A stretch of 64,000 bases of DNA, taken from contig ARYC01001236.1 of assembly GCA_000711775.1 (NCBI GenBank), forward strand, positions 27,172-91,171, written 5' to 3'. A model generated the notes under the pieces. The model ran no database searches. It was not told where the DNA came from and saw only the letters and a program-made list of their open reading frames with translations. A program made the translations under genes and the position numbers. Shown here piece by piece: positions 45,667 through 54,858 of the stretch. This stretch comes from Oxytricha trifallax. Taxonomy: Eukaryota > Ciliophora > Spirotrichea > Sporadotrichida > Oxytrichidae. How positions within the stretch are numbered: position 1 is the stretch's first letter; each line of letters opens with the position of its first letter.

Positions 45667-47210
45667 ATGGGTGCATCGTGTATGAAATCAAACACTGTAA
45701 TGACTGATAAAAGAGTTATAATAATTGGATGTTCATTTGCAGGTCTTTCACTTGCTGAGTAACTTTGGGATACTCATGAAGTAACTATAATCAAAGTTTT
45801 ATAAATCGTTAATAAGGTTAATATGGAATAATAAGGATTGGTTTTTATTCAAAAAGCTATTAATATTTTCATGTATGAAATATCATTGATAAGAACGACT
45901 TCTTTGAATATATTTGCACAGGTACAAGATCATTTGTAGATGACGATCATTTTGACGAGATTTCTGTCAGCTATGTTTCGATGATGAAAGCTCACTCACA
46001 AAGAGCTGAATTTGTACATGGTTGCTTAGAAGAAATCTTCCCAGAACAAAATCAAATTCTTATAAGAAATGGCAACACAAAGGAACTTGAGTTTAGAGAT
46101 TATGATTTCTTAGTTCTCTGTACTGGAGCTTCTTACCAATCCCCCACTAAAAGCATTGATGTTAATTCAATCGAAGAACGTAAGAGTAAGCTTGCTCTGG
46201 AATAAGAAGCAATTAAGAGGGCAAAATCTATTCTTGTTGTTGGAGCAGGACCTGTCGGGGTTGAAACAGTTGGAGACCTTGTATCAAACATAAATAACTA
46301 ATCTAGACCAAGTTAAGCAGGAGGCATCTCTTAGCCGCATATATCACAAAAGCGAATAGGAATTGTAAGTCGTGCTCCAACTTTACTGCCCCATTTTGTT
46401 CCTAAAGCTTAAGATTACGCTATGAAATTTATGGTGAAAAACAAAGTTGATGTTTACCTTAATACTACTTATGATGACAATTTTAAATTAGAGCATTAAT
46501 TTGATCATGTAATTATGTGCATGGGTGCCTTTTATAACATAGACTATATTTCTAGATCGGCTAACCCGTATTTGCGCGACTGTTTAAGTGAAAAAGGAAG
46601 AGTCTATGTGAATAATTATCTATAAGTAACAAACCGCAATCCTTTAATTAAGGATGACACGTTGACTTAACAGTAAAAGTCAACTTCAATAAGATCACTT
46701 CAAGAATTAGATGATTCAAGAGAAGAGTCTCGATTCATGCTCTAACAAAAGACCTTCCAAAATATTTTCTGTTTTGGTGATGCTGCTTAGACATCAGTTA
46801 ATGAGGAGAAAACTGTATTTCCGCTTAAAATATGCTCAGAAATTTGCGCTAAAAATATAAGGGCTCTATCTACTGATGAGCCTATAGAAGTTTAAAGGGC
46901 AAATCTGAAATAAATACCAGAGAGATTTGACGGCATATACTAAATATCTCTGGGTTCAAATGACGGAATTATGTTAGTCAATAATTTTGTAATAACTGGT
47001 AAATTGCCGGTCAAATTTAAGAGAGACTATGAAGAATTGCACATGCAAAAGTACACTGGAGATTAAAAAGCAAAAACTAAATTGAATGTTTATATGAAAT
47101 CAACACAGGCTTTTCTTTGGGCATGCAATACTCCGTGTTGTTAATGCTGTCCTTGTGCCAATCAAAAGAGAGGGCCCAGACCAAATGACTTAAAAACGAA
47201 AGAATAATGA
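45667..47210 (+). CDS. FSP1/AIFM2-like FAD-dependent oxidoreductase
   Basis: ATG 45667, TGA 47208-47210, one IES removed: 483 residues. The first Rossmann motif is VIIIGCSFAGLSLAEQL (FAD). LVLCTGASYQSP is the ATG-type motif. ILVVGAGPVGVETVGDL is the NAD(P)H-binding fold, and IFCFGDAA the C-terminal FAD GD motif. The spacing follows the AIF/FSP1 group of class II NADH:quinone reductases. The N-terminus MGASCMKS offers Gly-2 for N-myristoylation with a nearby Cys for palmitoylation, as in FSP1's membrane anchoring. Near the C-terminus is a Cys cluster (CNTPCCQCCPC) not typical of the family, possibly a second lipidation or metal site. Role inferred: quinone reduction at membranes. Confidence 0.82.
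45790..45881 (+). other. IES, 92 bp, pointer ATCA
   Basis: Pointers 45790-45793 and 45882-45885; joining gives HEVTIIIDKNDFFEY, the end of the first Rossmann unit. Confidence 0.82.
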
Positions 47211-47309
47211 CGGAATATAATACTATTATTGCAATTACTATAAATTACTTGGAATCTTGAATTTTACTTTTAATTACTTTATCCATATTCAAAAAACTTT
47301 AGTTATTAA

Positions 47310-48922
47310 ATTGTTAAAATAGCATATTTGAATAGTAGAATGCTGAGCTGCATAAAGATAAGAATATTTTCCAATTTATAAATTGCTCAAAACTTTATAA
47401 ATTTAATATTTGAAATTATTATAAGTTGTCAGAGTCACAAATAGAAATTGAAGAATTGCTGTCTTCAAACTAAAGGTTAAGAAAAGATTACAAATCAATG
47501 AATGAGTAAAGACTAAAACTTCTAGAGTAAAATTAAGATCTATCTAAGAAGTTCTAAGAAGCTGAAAAGCGAAGGGATGACATGGAATTTATGTTGAAGG
47601 AGAAATGCAAACATTTAGAAACTACTCTTATACTTTTAAATAATACCAAAATAAAGCTAGAGACTGTAGAAATTTAGTTAAAGGATATTCAAAATTAGAA
47701 TCACAAACTCGCTATCAGAGGGGCCTCATCTTTTACAGAACTCACTCCTAGGTATTCAAAGTTTAGAGAAATTTTTGAAGAGTTTAATATTAAAACAGGT
47801 TTAGATTAACCAGCAGGGATGATAACTCAAAACCCTTCAAAGAACTCATTAGCCCTACAAAATAAAGCTAATTTAATGTAGAAATCATCAACTGCTCTCT
47901 AACTACCTGGAATGTAAGAAAATAATCTAGATCAAAGTTCAAACGAAAATCCCTTGTCAAATAAGGACGATAATGAATTCCTAAAGTTAGAAGATCAAGA
48001 CACTGTCTCCAAAATGTCAAAGTAATCTGATAGAGATGAAGACATAAAACTTGCTCTTAAATCAGCGGGAAACAATGAAAGCAAGAAAAGCTTATATAGA
48101 GAAAATGTGAGTCCAAAACACTCTCAAGGATTAGCAAGCGGCTAATTAAATGCTAGAAATTTAGAGAAATTTACATCAGCACAGTTGACTGATGAAATCG
48201 TTAATGAGCTTAGAAGGAAAGAAAAAAAGATTGATAAGTTAATGGAGAAAGAAAAGAAGATGATTAAGACCCAGAAGAAACTTAGTTTTAAAAAAATGGT
48301 AATCAATTATTTTTAACTTTAGGAGCAAATCACCACATTAAACAAACAAATTGAGCAGTACGAAGTCTTAAAACGTAGATTTACCTCTCTCTAGCCTTAA
48401 ACCACACAGTTAAATCCAAGTGAAGGAATTAAAAGTTACATCACTCAGAAGTTAGGCAATAACCGTAAACCTAACGCTAGTCATGGAAACGCATAATCTT
48501 TAAATGCTATGGGAGTATCACATTCTGCTGCTAATAGTGGAGAGAGCACTCCAATGACGAATACTGCCAGAAATAGGCAGCTTGGGTTTTAACATAACAG
48601 AGGGTAAAGCTAAATTCTTCCAGTCAATGATTTTGGGTTTGGACACATGATGGCAATGCAAGATAACTTAATTATTTTATTCTCAATTTGATTTAATAAT
48701 ACTCCTTATATTATCTATCTAAATTTTATTATAAAAGATGAGGTATCGAATCAAGCAAAAGAAATAATTGAGAACAAAGAAAAACTTCCGAAATTCTAAA
48801 ACTTTTAAGATAGAATTAAGTCACCTCAACTACCTATAAATACTCTTACATCTCAGAGAAAAACTACTGTTACATATTAGGATAATGGTATAATTATCGA
48901 GGAAGATAATTAGTTCAAATGA
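47310..48922 (+). CDS. Coiled-coil protein, Ser/Gln-rich
   Basis: The frame runs from at least 47310 (NAELHKDKLSESQIEIEELL after one IES) to TGA 48920-48922. Coiled-coil blocks: RKDYKSMNEQRLKLLEQNQD, KKIDKLMEKEKKMIKTQKK and EQITTLNKQIEQYEVLKRRF. Disordered Ser/Asn/Gln stretches lie between them. The last block is VSNQAKEIIENKEKLPKF to a highly acidic end (IIIEEDNQFK). A 24-bp intron at 48299-48322 and two IESs were resolved. The start codon was not found. No family recognised; the layout is that of cytoskeleton-associated proteins. Confidence 0.68.
47358..47420 (+). other. IES, 63 bp, pointer ATAAG
   Basis: Pointers 47358-47362 and 47421-47425; joining gives NAELHKDKLSESQIEIEE. Confidence 0.78.
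48299..48322 (+). other. Very short spliceosomal intron, 24 bp
   Basis: GTAATCAATTATTT...CTTTAG; removal joins SFKKM to EQITTLNKQ within one coiled coil. Confidence 0.7.
48660..48734 (+). other. IES, 75 bp, pointer AAGAT
   Basis: Pointers 48660-48664 and 48735-48739; joining gives HMMAMQDEVSNQAKE. Confidence 0.82.
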
Positions 48923-49055
48923 AAAATATTACAATACTCCTGATATACATTATTTCTTAAATATTCGCAAAATTCTGTCACTTTTATAATAGAATCATAA
49001 GGAATATTTTATTTTAAATCTTATAAATTTAGAATAATAGTAAAAGTATTTAAGT

Positions 49056-49591
49056 TCATAAGCATGTATATCTTTTTGACGGATTATTCTGATTATTGCT
49101 GCTTGTTGCAACTTTAAACTTATTAAATTATTTAGTTATTATATCCTCTTTTACTCTCTATTTTTGCACCTATTCCAATAAATTGGCATTTTTAGAAATT
49201 TCTCTTGTTTAATTCACTTCTTAACACTTTGAATTAAGCTGCCTTAACTCTTATTAATCATATTTTATATATTCTATTTTGCATAGATTTTAATCACTAC
49301 TTGTATCTTTCATTTGATTTTAACTCTTGCTCTATCTTAATTTAGCCTTAAATTGCTCTAAAAGTTATTATTTTCTGAGATATTTGCAATACTATTGCCT
49401 TCTTTTAGCTTATTTAAATATGTACAAATATAAAATTATAATTTTATGCATGTGCATAATATAATATCAGCTCTTCCCAATTTTTATTTTTAATGTCTAT
49501 TTTTTAGTTGATTTTATTGTTTAGCATCAAAATCTCTTTTTGCTTATAATCTCACTTTTCCTGCTTTGCATAATATACCCATTTTACCCAT
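49056..49591 (-). CDS. Small basic coiled-coil protein
   Basis: Minus strand, ATG at 49591-49589, TGA at 49058-49056; one IES removed gives exactly 157 residues. The N-terminus is strongly basic (MGKMGILCKAGKVRLQAKR). The centre is helical and Gln/Lys-rich (YCKYLRKQQLLEQFKAKLRQ, LLEQVQKQRVKEDIITK). Met-Gly with Cys-8 could support lipidation, which is speculative. Family unknown. Confidence 0.68.
49407..49468 (-). other. IES, 62 bp, pointer AGCT
   Basis: Pointers 49407-49410 and 49469-49472; joining on the minus strand gives KLGRAKRRQQYCKYL. Confidence 0.78.
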
Positions 49592-50136
49592 ATTTATACT
49601 ATTTTTAACTGCAAATCTTTTTGTAATTAATTGTATTGATAACTTCTTAATCTTGTAATATAAATTATTATATTTTTGGATCTTTGATATTTATAATTCT
49701 TTTAGCAAATGATAGTAAAAGATAATATTTAAATTAAATATTAATAAACCTTTTTTTATATTATATACAAAGAAGATAACATATAAATTTATATTTAAAA
49801 TTTTGTAATTGTTTAAATAGATAAAAATCAGATTTAACACTAGAAAAGCCAATCTCTCAATATAGCATAATTTTATATCAATTATTGATAACAAATTTAG
49901 CTGAAAAATTAACTTCTAGATTGTCTGATATTTAAGTCAGATTAATTCGAATATATTCTGTAATTTAACACTGCTTTATAACAATCAAAATATCACAGAA
50001 TACAGGAATTTCAGTTAAAATCAAATTCCTAATGAAATTAAATAAAATTGCATACAAAAATTACTTGTATATAGGTTTTTAGATTTATTACATATAATAT
50101 GGATTTATTTTAATGTTTTATATATTAAAATCAAAT
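49592..50136. other. AT-rich spacer
   Basis: No supported feature. Confidence 0.4.
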
Positions 50137-50721
50137 TCATTCGGCTGGTTGCTCTTCGTCGTGAACGTCTGTCTTGACTTCAGTTGGTTGAGCCTCTACC
50201 TTCACTTCCACTGGATCAACGATTTGAACATTAACGAGATCCTGGTTTGGTTGAGTGGATTAGGCTTGCTCTTCAACCTTATTCTGCTCTTGCTTCACCT
50301 CTTCAACTTGAGTGGTTGAAGCAACATGAGCATTAACGTCATTATCTACGATGTTATTAATAGAAGTGATGTCTTCAGATGGTAGAGTGGCTTGCTTAAC
50401 TTCCTCCTCTTCAACTTTAATCTCTTCGACTTCCTTCTTTTCTTCTTCTACAACTTGAGATGCAACTTGCTCTTGTTCTTCGTCGAGTCCTGCTCTCTTG
50501 GTCTTGTGCTTTTGTAACAAAGCTTCTGCGTGGTCGATGCCCTTGGTTGAAGGTTGTAAGGTAACTATCTCACTGCCGTCAATTCCAGTCTCCTTCAAGA
50601 GAGTACCTGGAATTACGCTTTGATCGTAATTTTCCACGTTTGAGGTCAAAGGATCTTCTTCAATGCCTTCGACTTTCTCGCCCTTGGAGAGCTTGTCAAT
50701 ATTATAGAGAAAAAATTGCAT
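50137..50721 (-). CDS. Acidic Glu/Val-rich protein
   Basis: Minus strand, ATG at 50721-50719, TGA at 50139-50137, uninterrupted 194 residues. The N-terminal third is mixed (MQFFLYNIDKLSKGEKVEG). The rest is acidic and repetitive in E, V and Q (EEEKKEVEEIKVEEEEVKQ, VEEVKQEQNKVEEQAQ, KVEAQPTEVKTDVHDEEQ), predicted disordered or single helix. Codon use is richer in C/G than in neighbours, suggesting high expression. Function unknown. Possibly 5' incomplete, since an IES could precede the ATG. Confidence 0.7.
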
Positions 50722-50976
50722 AAAAACATAGGAAATATCATAATCTATATTATTTATTTATATCTTCAGAGTTTCGCCAAATTTACCATATTCTCTAATC
50801 TATAGAATTTAAAAGACATAGAATAATCAATGAATAAAATTTTTTTAAAACTTTTTTATTTTGTTTAGTTTTAGCTTAAAACGACACATTTTAGTGGCTT
50901 GGGTAATTTATTGCAAATTTCATAATTTTCAATAAATAGTCTATTGAAAATTTTGTGATTTTTATTAATAAATGAC

Positions 50977-52612
50977 ATTATTAAATTATAACTGTAAGGA
51001 AAAGAACAAACCGTTCACGTCAATAAAAAGACGGTGAGCAAGTAGTTAGTTCTAAGGTATCAAAAACCGCAGTTCAGTGATGAAGACACAAACGAATTTC
51101 TTAATTCTAACGAAAGACTAAGGGGCAAAAGAGTCTTATCTGTGAATTAAGAAATAGGATTCATCAAAAACGCAATCTCCGCGTTGTCCCGACTTCTTCT
51201 AGAGAATGACCCAGAATCAGACTCAGACATTGATATCTAATAAGGCAAAAAACACGTGTTCAATTCTACTACTAGATACCCTTCTATCTCATCAGATTCT
51301 GACCAGATTTCGGACCAGAACATAGAAAGTGAAGAGGACCTAGACAACTTCGATGACATCTTTGACCACTTACCATAAGCCATTAAGAGGATCATACCAT
51401 AGGAACTGAAGTCACTAGACTCAGAGAAAACACAAGAGGAAAAAGAAATTATAAAATTCAAAAAACTAGAGACTACTTAAGTCCCATACATTCCCTTGTA
51501 AAGCCTTCTCTCTCCTGATCCATTAGACAAACAAACCTCAATGTCAACATTCAAAACTTATTTCAGAACCGATAGAGGAAGTAAGAAACTAGGTAAGCTA
51601 TACGCACCTAGAAAAAAAGAATACTACCATTCCAATAATGATACATACCTGATGTAAAACCCTGGAATGATAAAGTACAGATATTCAAACACAAGAATCG
51701 AAGATTGTGACACTCAACCAAAGAGCTACTATACTAAATAGGACCATATTATGGACCTTAGCAAATACGTCATGATCAAATACGACTTCGAACCAGAGTA
51801 CCGACAGAAAGTTATTAAATTAAAGAAATCAAGATTTTAATAATAATTTTTGTCAACCATAATTGGATCCAAATCAGTGATTCCTAGAGATATAGTCCCA
51901 TGGTTAATTATTTAACCAAAGCAGCGACATACCTCAACTATGAATCCACTTGAAGAAGAAACATACACTCTCCTACTTTATTAAACATCGACTAAAGAGG
52001 AGACAAAGGAACTATAAAAACAAATAGAGTGGTATATTTCCATCTTATAGTTCCTTAAAAGAATTCACTGATCACATAGGTAGTATAAAAACCCCATACA
52101 AAGCTTAATTATTAGTATTAAATAGGAAAAATAAGTGGATCCAACCTCTCAATAAAGACTTAAACTTATTACCAATTAAATAAATAATAATAATAATAAT
52201 TATCTCTTAAGTTTAGAACTACAAGCACAGTACGACATGGAAACAAAAGTCATCTACGACAGAAGAGGATTTGAGCTCACCACAGCTCTAATCAGATATG
52301 TAGGTAACCATATGTTCCAGCAATTCAATACAAAGCACCTGTTCCAGCTAGTGTTCCACACAACGAATGAGATAATCGACAAGGGGTTTTTCATAGGAGA
52401 CCGTAGTGAACTAACAAGGTTCGTCAGGAGAACTCTTGAAACTCACTACTTAAATAGAGTCATTGTGCCTAAGCCAACTCTTCATAGTCTCAACCAAGGT
52501 TGAGACTCATATAACTTAAAAGGGCTCGTCCCTTATATATATATAACGTATATATTCATCCGGGGGGCCTTGAGCCCCCGATGACGATTAATTATTATTA
52601 TATATATTATTA
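50977..52612 (+). mobile_element. LINE-like element 1, without recognisable reverse transcriptase
   Basis: Flanked by direct repeats TTATTAATAAATGAC (50962-50976 and 52613-52627). A long plus-strand frame from about 50990 to 52070 with Gln codons is acidic and Ser/Asp-rich (LLLENDPESDSDIDIQ, SDSDQISDQNIESEED). A second frame at 52180-52503 holds ETKVIYDRRGFELTTALIRY. No RT motifs were seen. The 3' end has a GC hairpin (GGGGGGCC...GGCCCCC type, about 52561-52580) and a (TTA)n tail. Start TTATTAAAT and tail match element 2 at 55371. It is best described as a non-autonomous or ORF1-only relative of that LINE. Confidence 0.68.
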
Positions 52613-52651
52613 TTATTAATAAATGACGTTAAATTATATAATTTTGACAAT

Positions 52652-53067
52652 ATTGTAGAAATACATTTGAATTTGGAAAATTAATTATAGTTAAATAAAT
52701 ATTAATTCAAAATCTTGGCAGTTAAAGTTGGCCAATTTAAACGATCTTGGGCTTATTCGATAGAGAATTCAAAATTAGCTGGACTTTATTATTGGCGGTA
52801 CTATTTTATCGCATCCCTAGAGCGAGATAACTCGACTTTAATGTGAGTGTATAATTTAATGAATTTAGATGCGTTTAATTAAAGTCGAGTTATCTCGCTC
52901 TAGGGATGAGATAAAATAGTACCGCCAATAATAAAGTCCAGCTAATTTTGAATTCTCTATCGAATAAGCCCAAGATCTTTTAAATTGGCCAACTTTAACG
53001 CCAATATTTTGAATTAATATTTATTTAACTATAATTAATTTTCCAAATTCAAATGTATTTCTACAAT
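52652..53067. mobile_element. Fold-back (palindromic) element, copy 3
   Basis: 416 bp, near-perfect hairpin. Arms share ATTGTAGAAATACATTTG (inverted at the right end), GGCTTATTCGATAGAGAATT, AGCTGGACTTTATTATTGGC and CTAGAGCGAGATAACTCG with their complements; the loop is near 52850. Flanked by AAT on both sides, i.e. a possible 3-bp ANT target duplication as made by TBE-type transposases. Only 25-40 bp separates it from LINE-like element 1, and its right edge cuts a minus-strand coding fragment. Confidence 0.88.
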
Positions 53068-53215
53068 AATATCAGCGTGGACTTTGTGTTCGTGTGAAAT
53101 TTGATCAAGCCACTTCTTGTTTGTAATACCACCTTTAATAGCATGTGTAAGATATGCCTTTTGCATGATTCTCTTTGGTGGCATGCCTGCAGGTACTTCA
53201 ATAGAAAAAACTCTC
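53068..53215 (-). CDS. Orphan coding fragment ending at fold-back element 3
   Basis: Minus-strand frame reading EVPAGMPPKRIMQKAYLTHA and IKGGITNKKWLDQISHEHKVHADI, then running into the element. Amino-acid composition and codon use look like a real globular protein, with no low complexity. Neither upstream nor downstream parts are recognisable nearby, so it may be one MDS of a gene whose other MDSs lie elsewhere, or a relic. Family not recognised. Confidence 0.45.
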
Positions 53216-53856
53216 AAACTAATGAGTATATTTATATGCAAGATTAATTGTTATGAGTAATAATTAAAAAATAGGGTCTCATTTGGAAAAAAGAAGTTAT
53301 TATAAAAAAAAACAATTTTTATTCTAGAGAAAATGCTTCAATAAAATCACATGATTTATTCATCATATAATAATTACTTTAATATTTAGGCTTTTCTTTT
53401 ATGGCATGTAAAGTAATATTAAAATATATTGTTTCTAAATTTATAATTTAAAGATTAAATTATATAGGGAAGTAATGATTTAGTAATACTTTTATGCATT
53501 AAAATAAAATAATACCTTATTTTATTACATTAAAATATATATATATATAAATAGGAGGGAATCCACAAAATAAAATTAGAACTATTTATTAAATATAATT
53601 AATATGTGAAGTGTGATTTCAATTACATTAAATGTATTATCAATTTACTCTAAATAATTATAATAGTTCTATAAATAAAGCTCTTAAAATCACATTTCTT
53701 TAGGTTTTATTTTTATTAATTTAAATGGATAAGATAATAATTACATTATTTCAACAACAAAAAATACTAAAAATTTAAATATAATTTATATTAGAAAACA
53801 AAGTTAATAAAAATACCTTTAAAATTTACTGAATTCTTTTGTATTATGAATGCCGT
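53216..53856. other. AT-rich spacer
   Basis: No supported feature; includes an (AT)n run near 53540. Confidence 0.4.
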
Positions 53857-54730
53857 TCATATTTAAAATTTTGGTTCTGAATGATTCTTGGCAAGTCTCT
53901 ATATAAAAAAATAAAAAGTAGATTTAAACCAAAGTCTCGGCAATCTTTTGCAATAATTCCTCAGTTTCTTAATCAGTAAGTCTATCTCTTTTGTTGCTTG
54001 GATCTCTGAGTAACTTTTGGATTTATCCATAAGCCTCGTGTCTAACACATGCCAATAATTTTCTGATGAATTATAGATAAGCGTCTTCAGTCAAGTTCTA
54101 TTAAAAACTATAAAATTTTAGTTCTCTGGCAAATCATTGTACTTCATTTCACTAACTGCTTACTTCACGAATACTTGATCATATAGATCCTAGATAGATG
54201 TCTGAACCTGTTTCACTTTACTATAAACATTAAAATTTAAATGCTGACAGCTTCATGGGTTATATAAATCTCGAAAAATTCTTCTACATCACACTTTACT
54301 TACCTATCTCCTGAATATTGCTTAATGTAATCCCCAAGAATTTGATGAGAAATTCCGTGATTTTTGCAAACAATTTAATCTCTGCTGCTTGTGTATTGCT
54401 CAGCAGTTTACTTAAGTTTATCTACTTATTCACTAGTGAGTTAGCTCTTAGATTTAGCGTCAATAAGCAAGCTGTAATAGAAGACGTAGCCGCATGCATA
54501 CTCGAGGTAGATGTCCTCAAGAATTTCATGTAATTTTGTCAAAGTGTGGACCTTGGGATCAATTTTGAAGGCGTCTGAGTCTCTTGACAAGAGATAAATT
54601 CCTGCACCCACTATAAGTATAGAACATTGTTAGATCAATTTAAAACAAGGATTTTAAGGGCAAATTTTGAAAAATGTTACGTACATGCAGCAATACCTAG
54701 ACCTCCGACTAAAATTTTGGAAAGTGACAT
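53857..54730 (-). CDS. Membrane-anchored helical protein of unknown family
   Basis: Minus strand, ATG at 54730-54728 (MSLSKILVGGLGIAALGAGI: a short Gly-rich hydrophobic helix after joining over a GTACGT...TTATAG intron), TGA near 53859-53857. The body is all-helical: VHTLTKLHEILEDIYLEYA, IKLFAKITEFLIKFLGITL, KQVQTSIQDLYDQVFVKQAV, LQFIRKLLACVRHEAYGQ, DQETEELLQKIAETL. A 26-bp IES and two or three short introns are needed. About 225 residues. An outer-membrane or ER tail/signal-anchored protein is possible; no family match by eye. Confidence 0.65.
54094..54119 (-). other. Very short IES, 26 bp, pointer AGTTCT (plus strand)
   Basis: Pointers 54094-54099 and 54120-54125; joining on the minus strand gives KYNDLPENLTEDAYLQF. 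Without removal the frame meets TGA. Confidence 0.75.
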
Positions 54731-54858
54731 ATTTAATTAATTATAATTTGGTATATAATATGTGGTAATATTTAATTTAACTAGTTACTCTTTGATAGAT
54801 TAAAATTAAAACCTGGGCAATAAACTTTATTATAGTAATCTTAATATTTAAATCTCTT

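Noticed and set aside
49691-49894. 67-codon minus-strand frame
   Set aside because: Only A/T-driven Ile/Leu/Asn/Tyr composition, no Gln-coded TAA/TAG pattern or motif.
52180-52200. (AAT)n run as a separate microsatellite locus
   Set aside because: It lies inside LINE-like element 1 and is read as Asn codons in its second frame.
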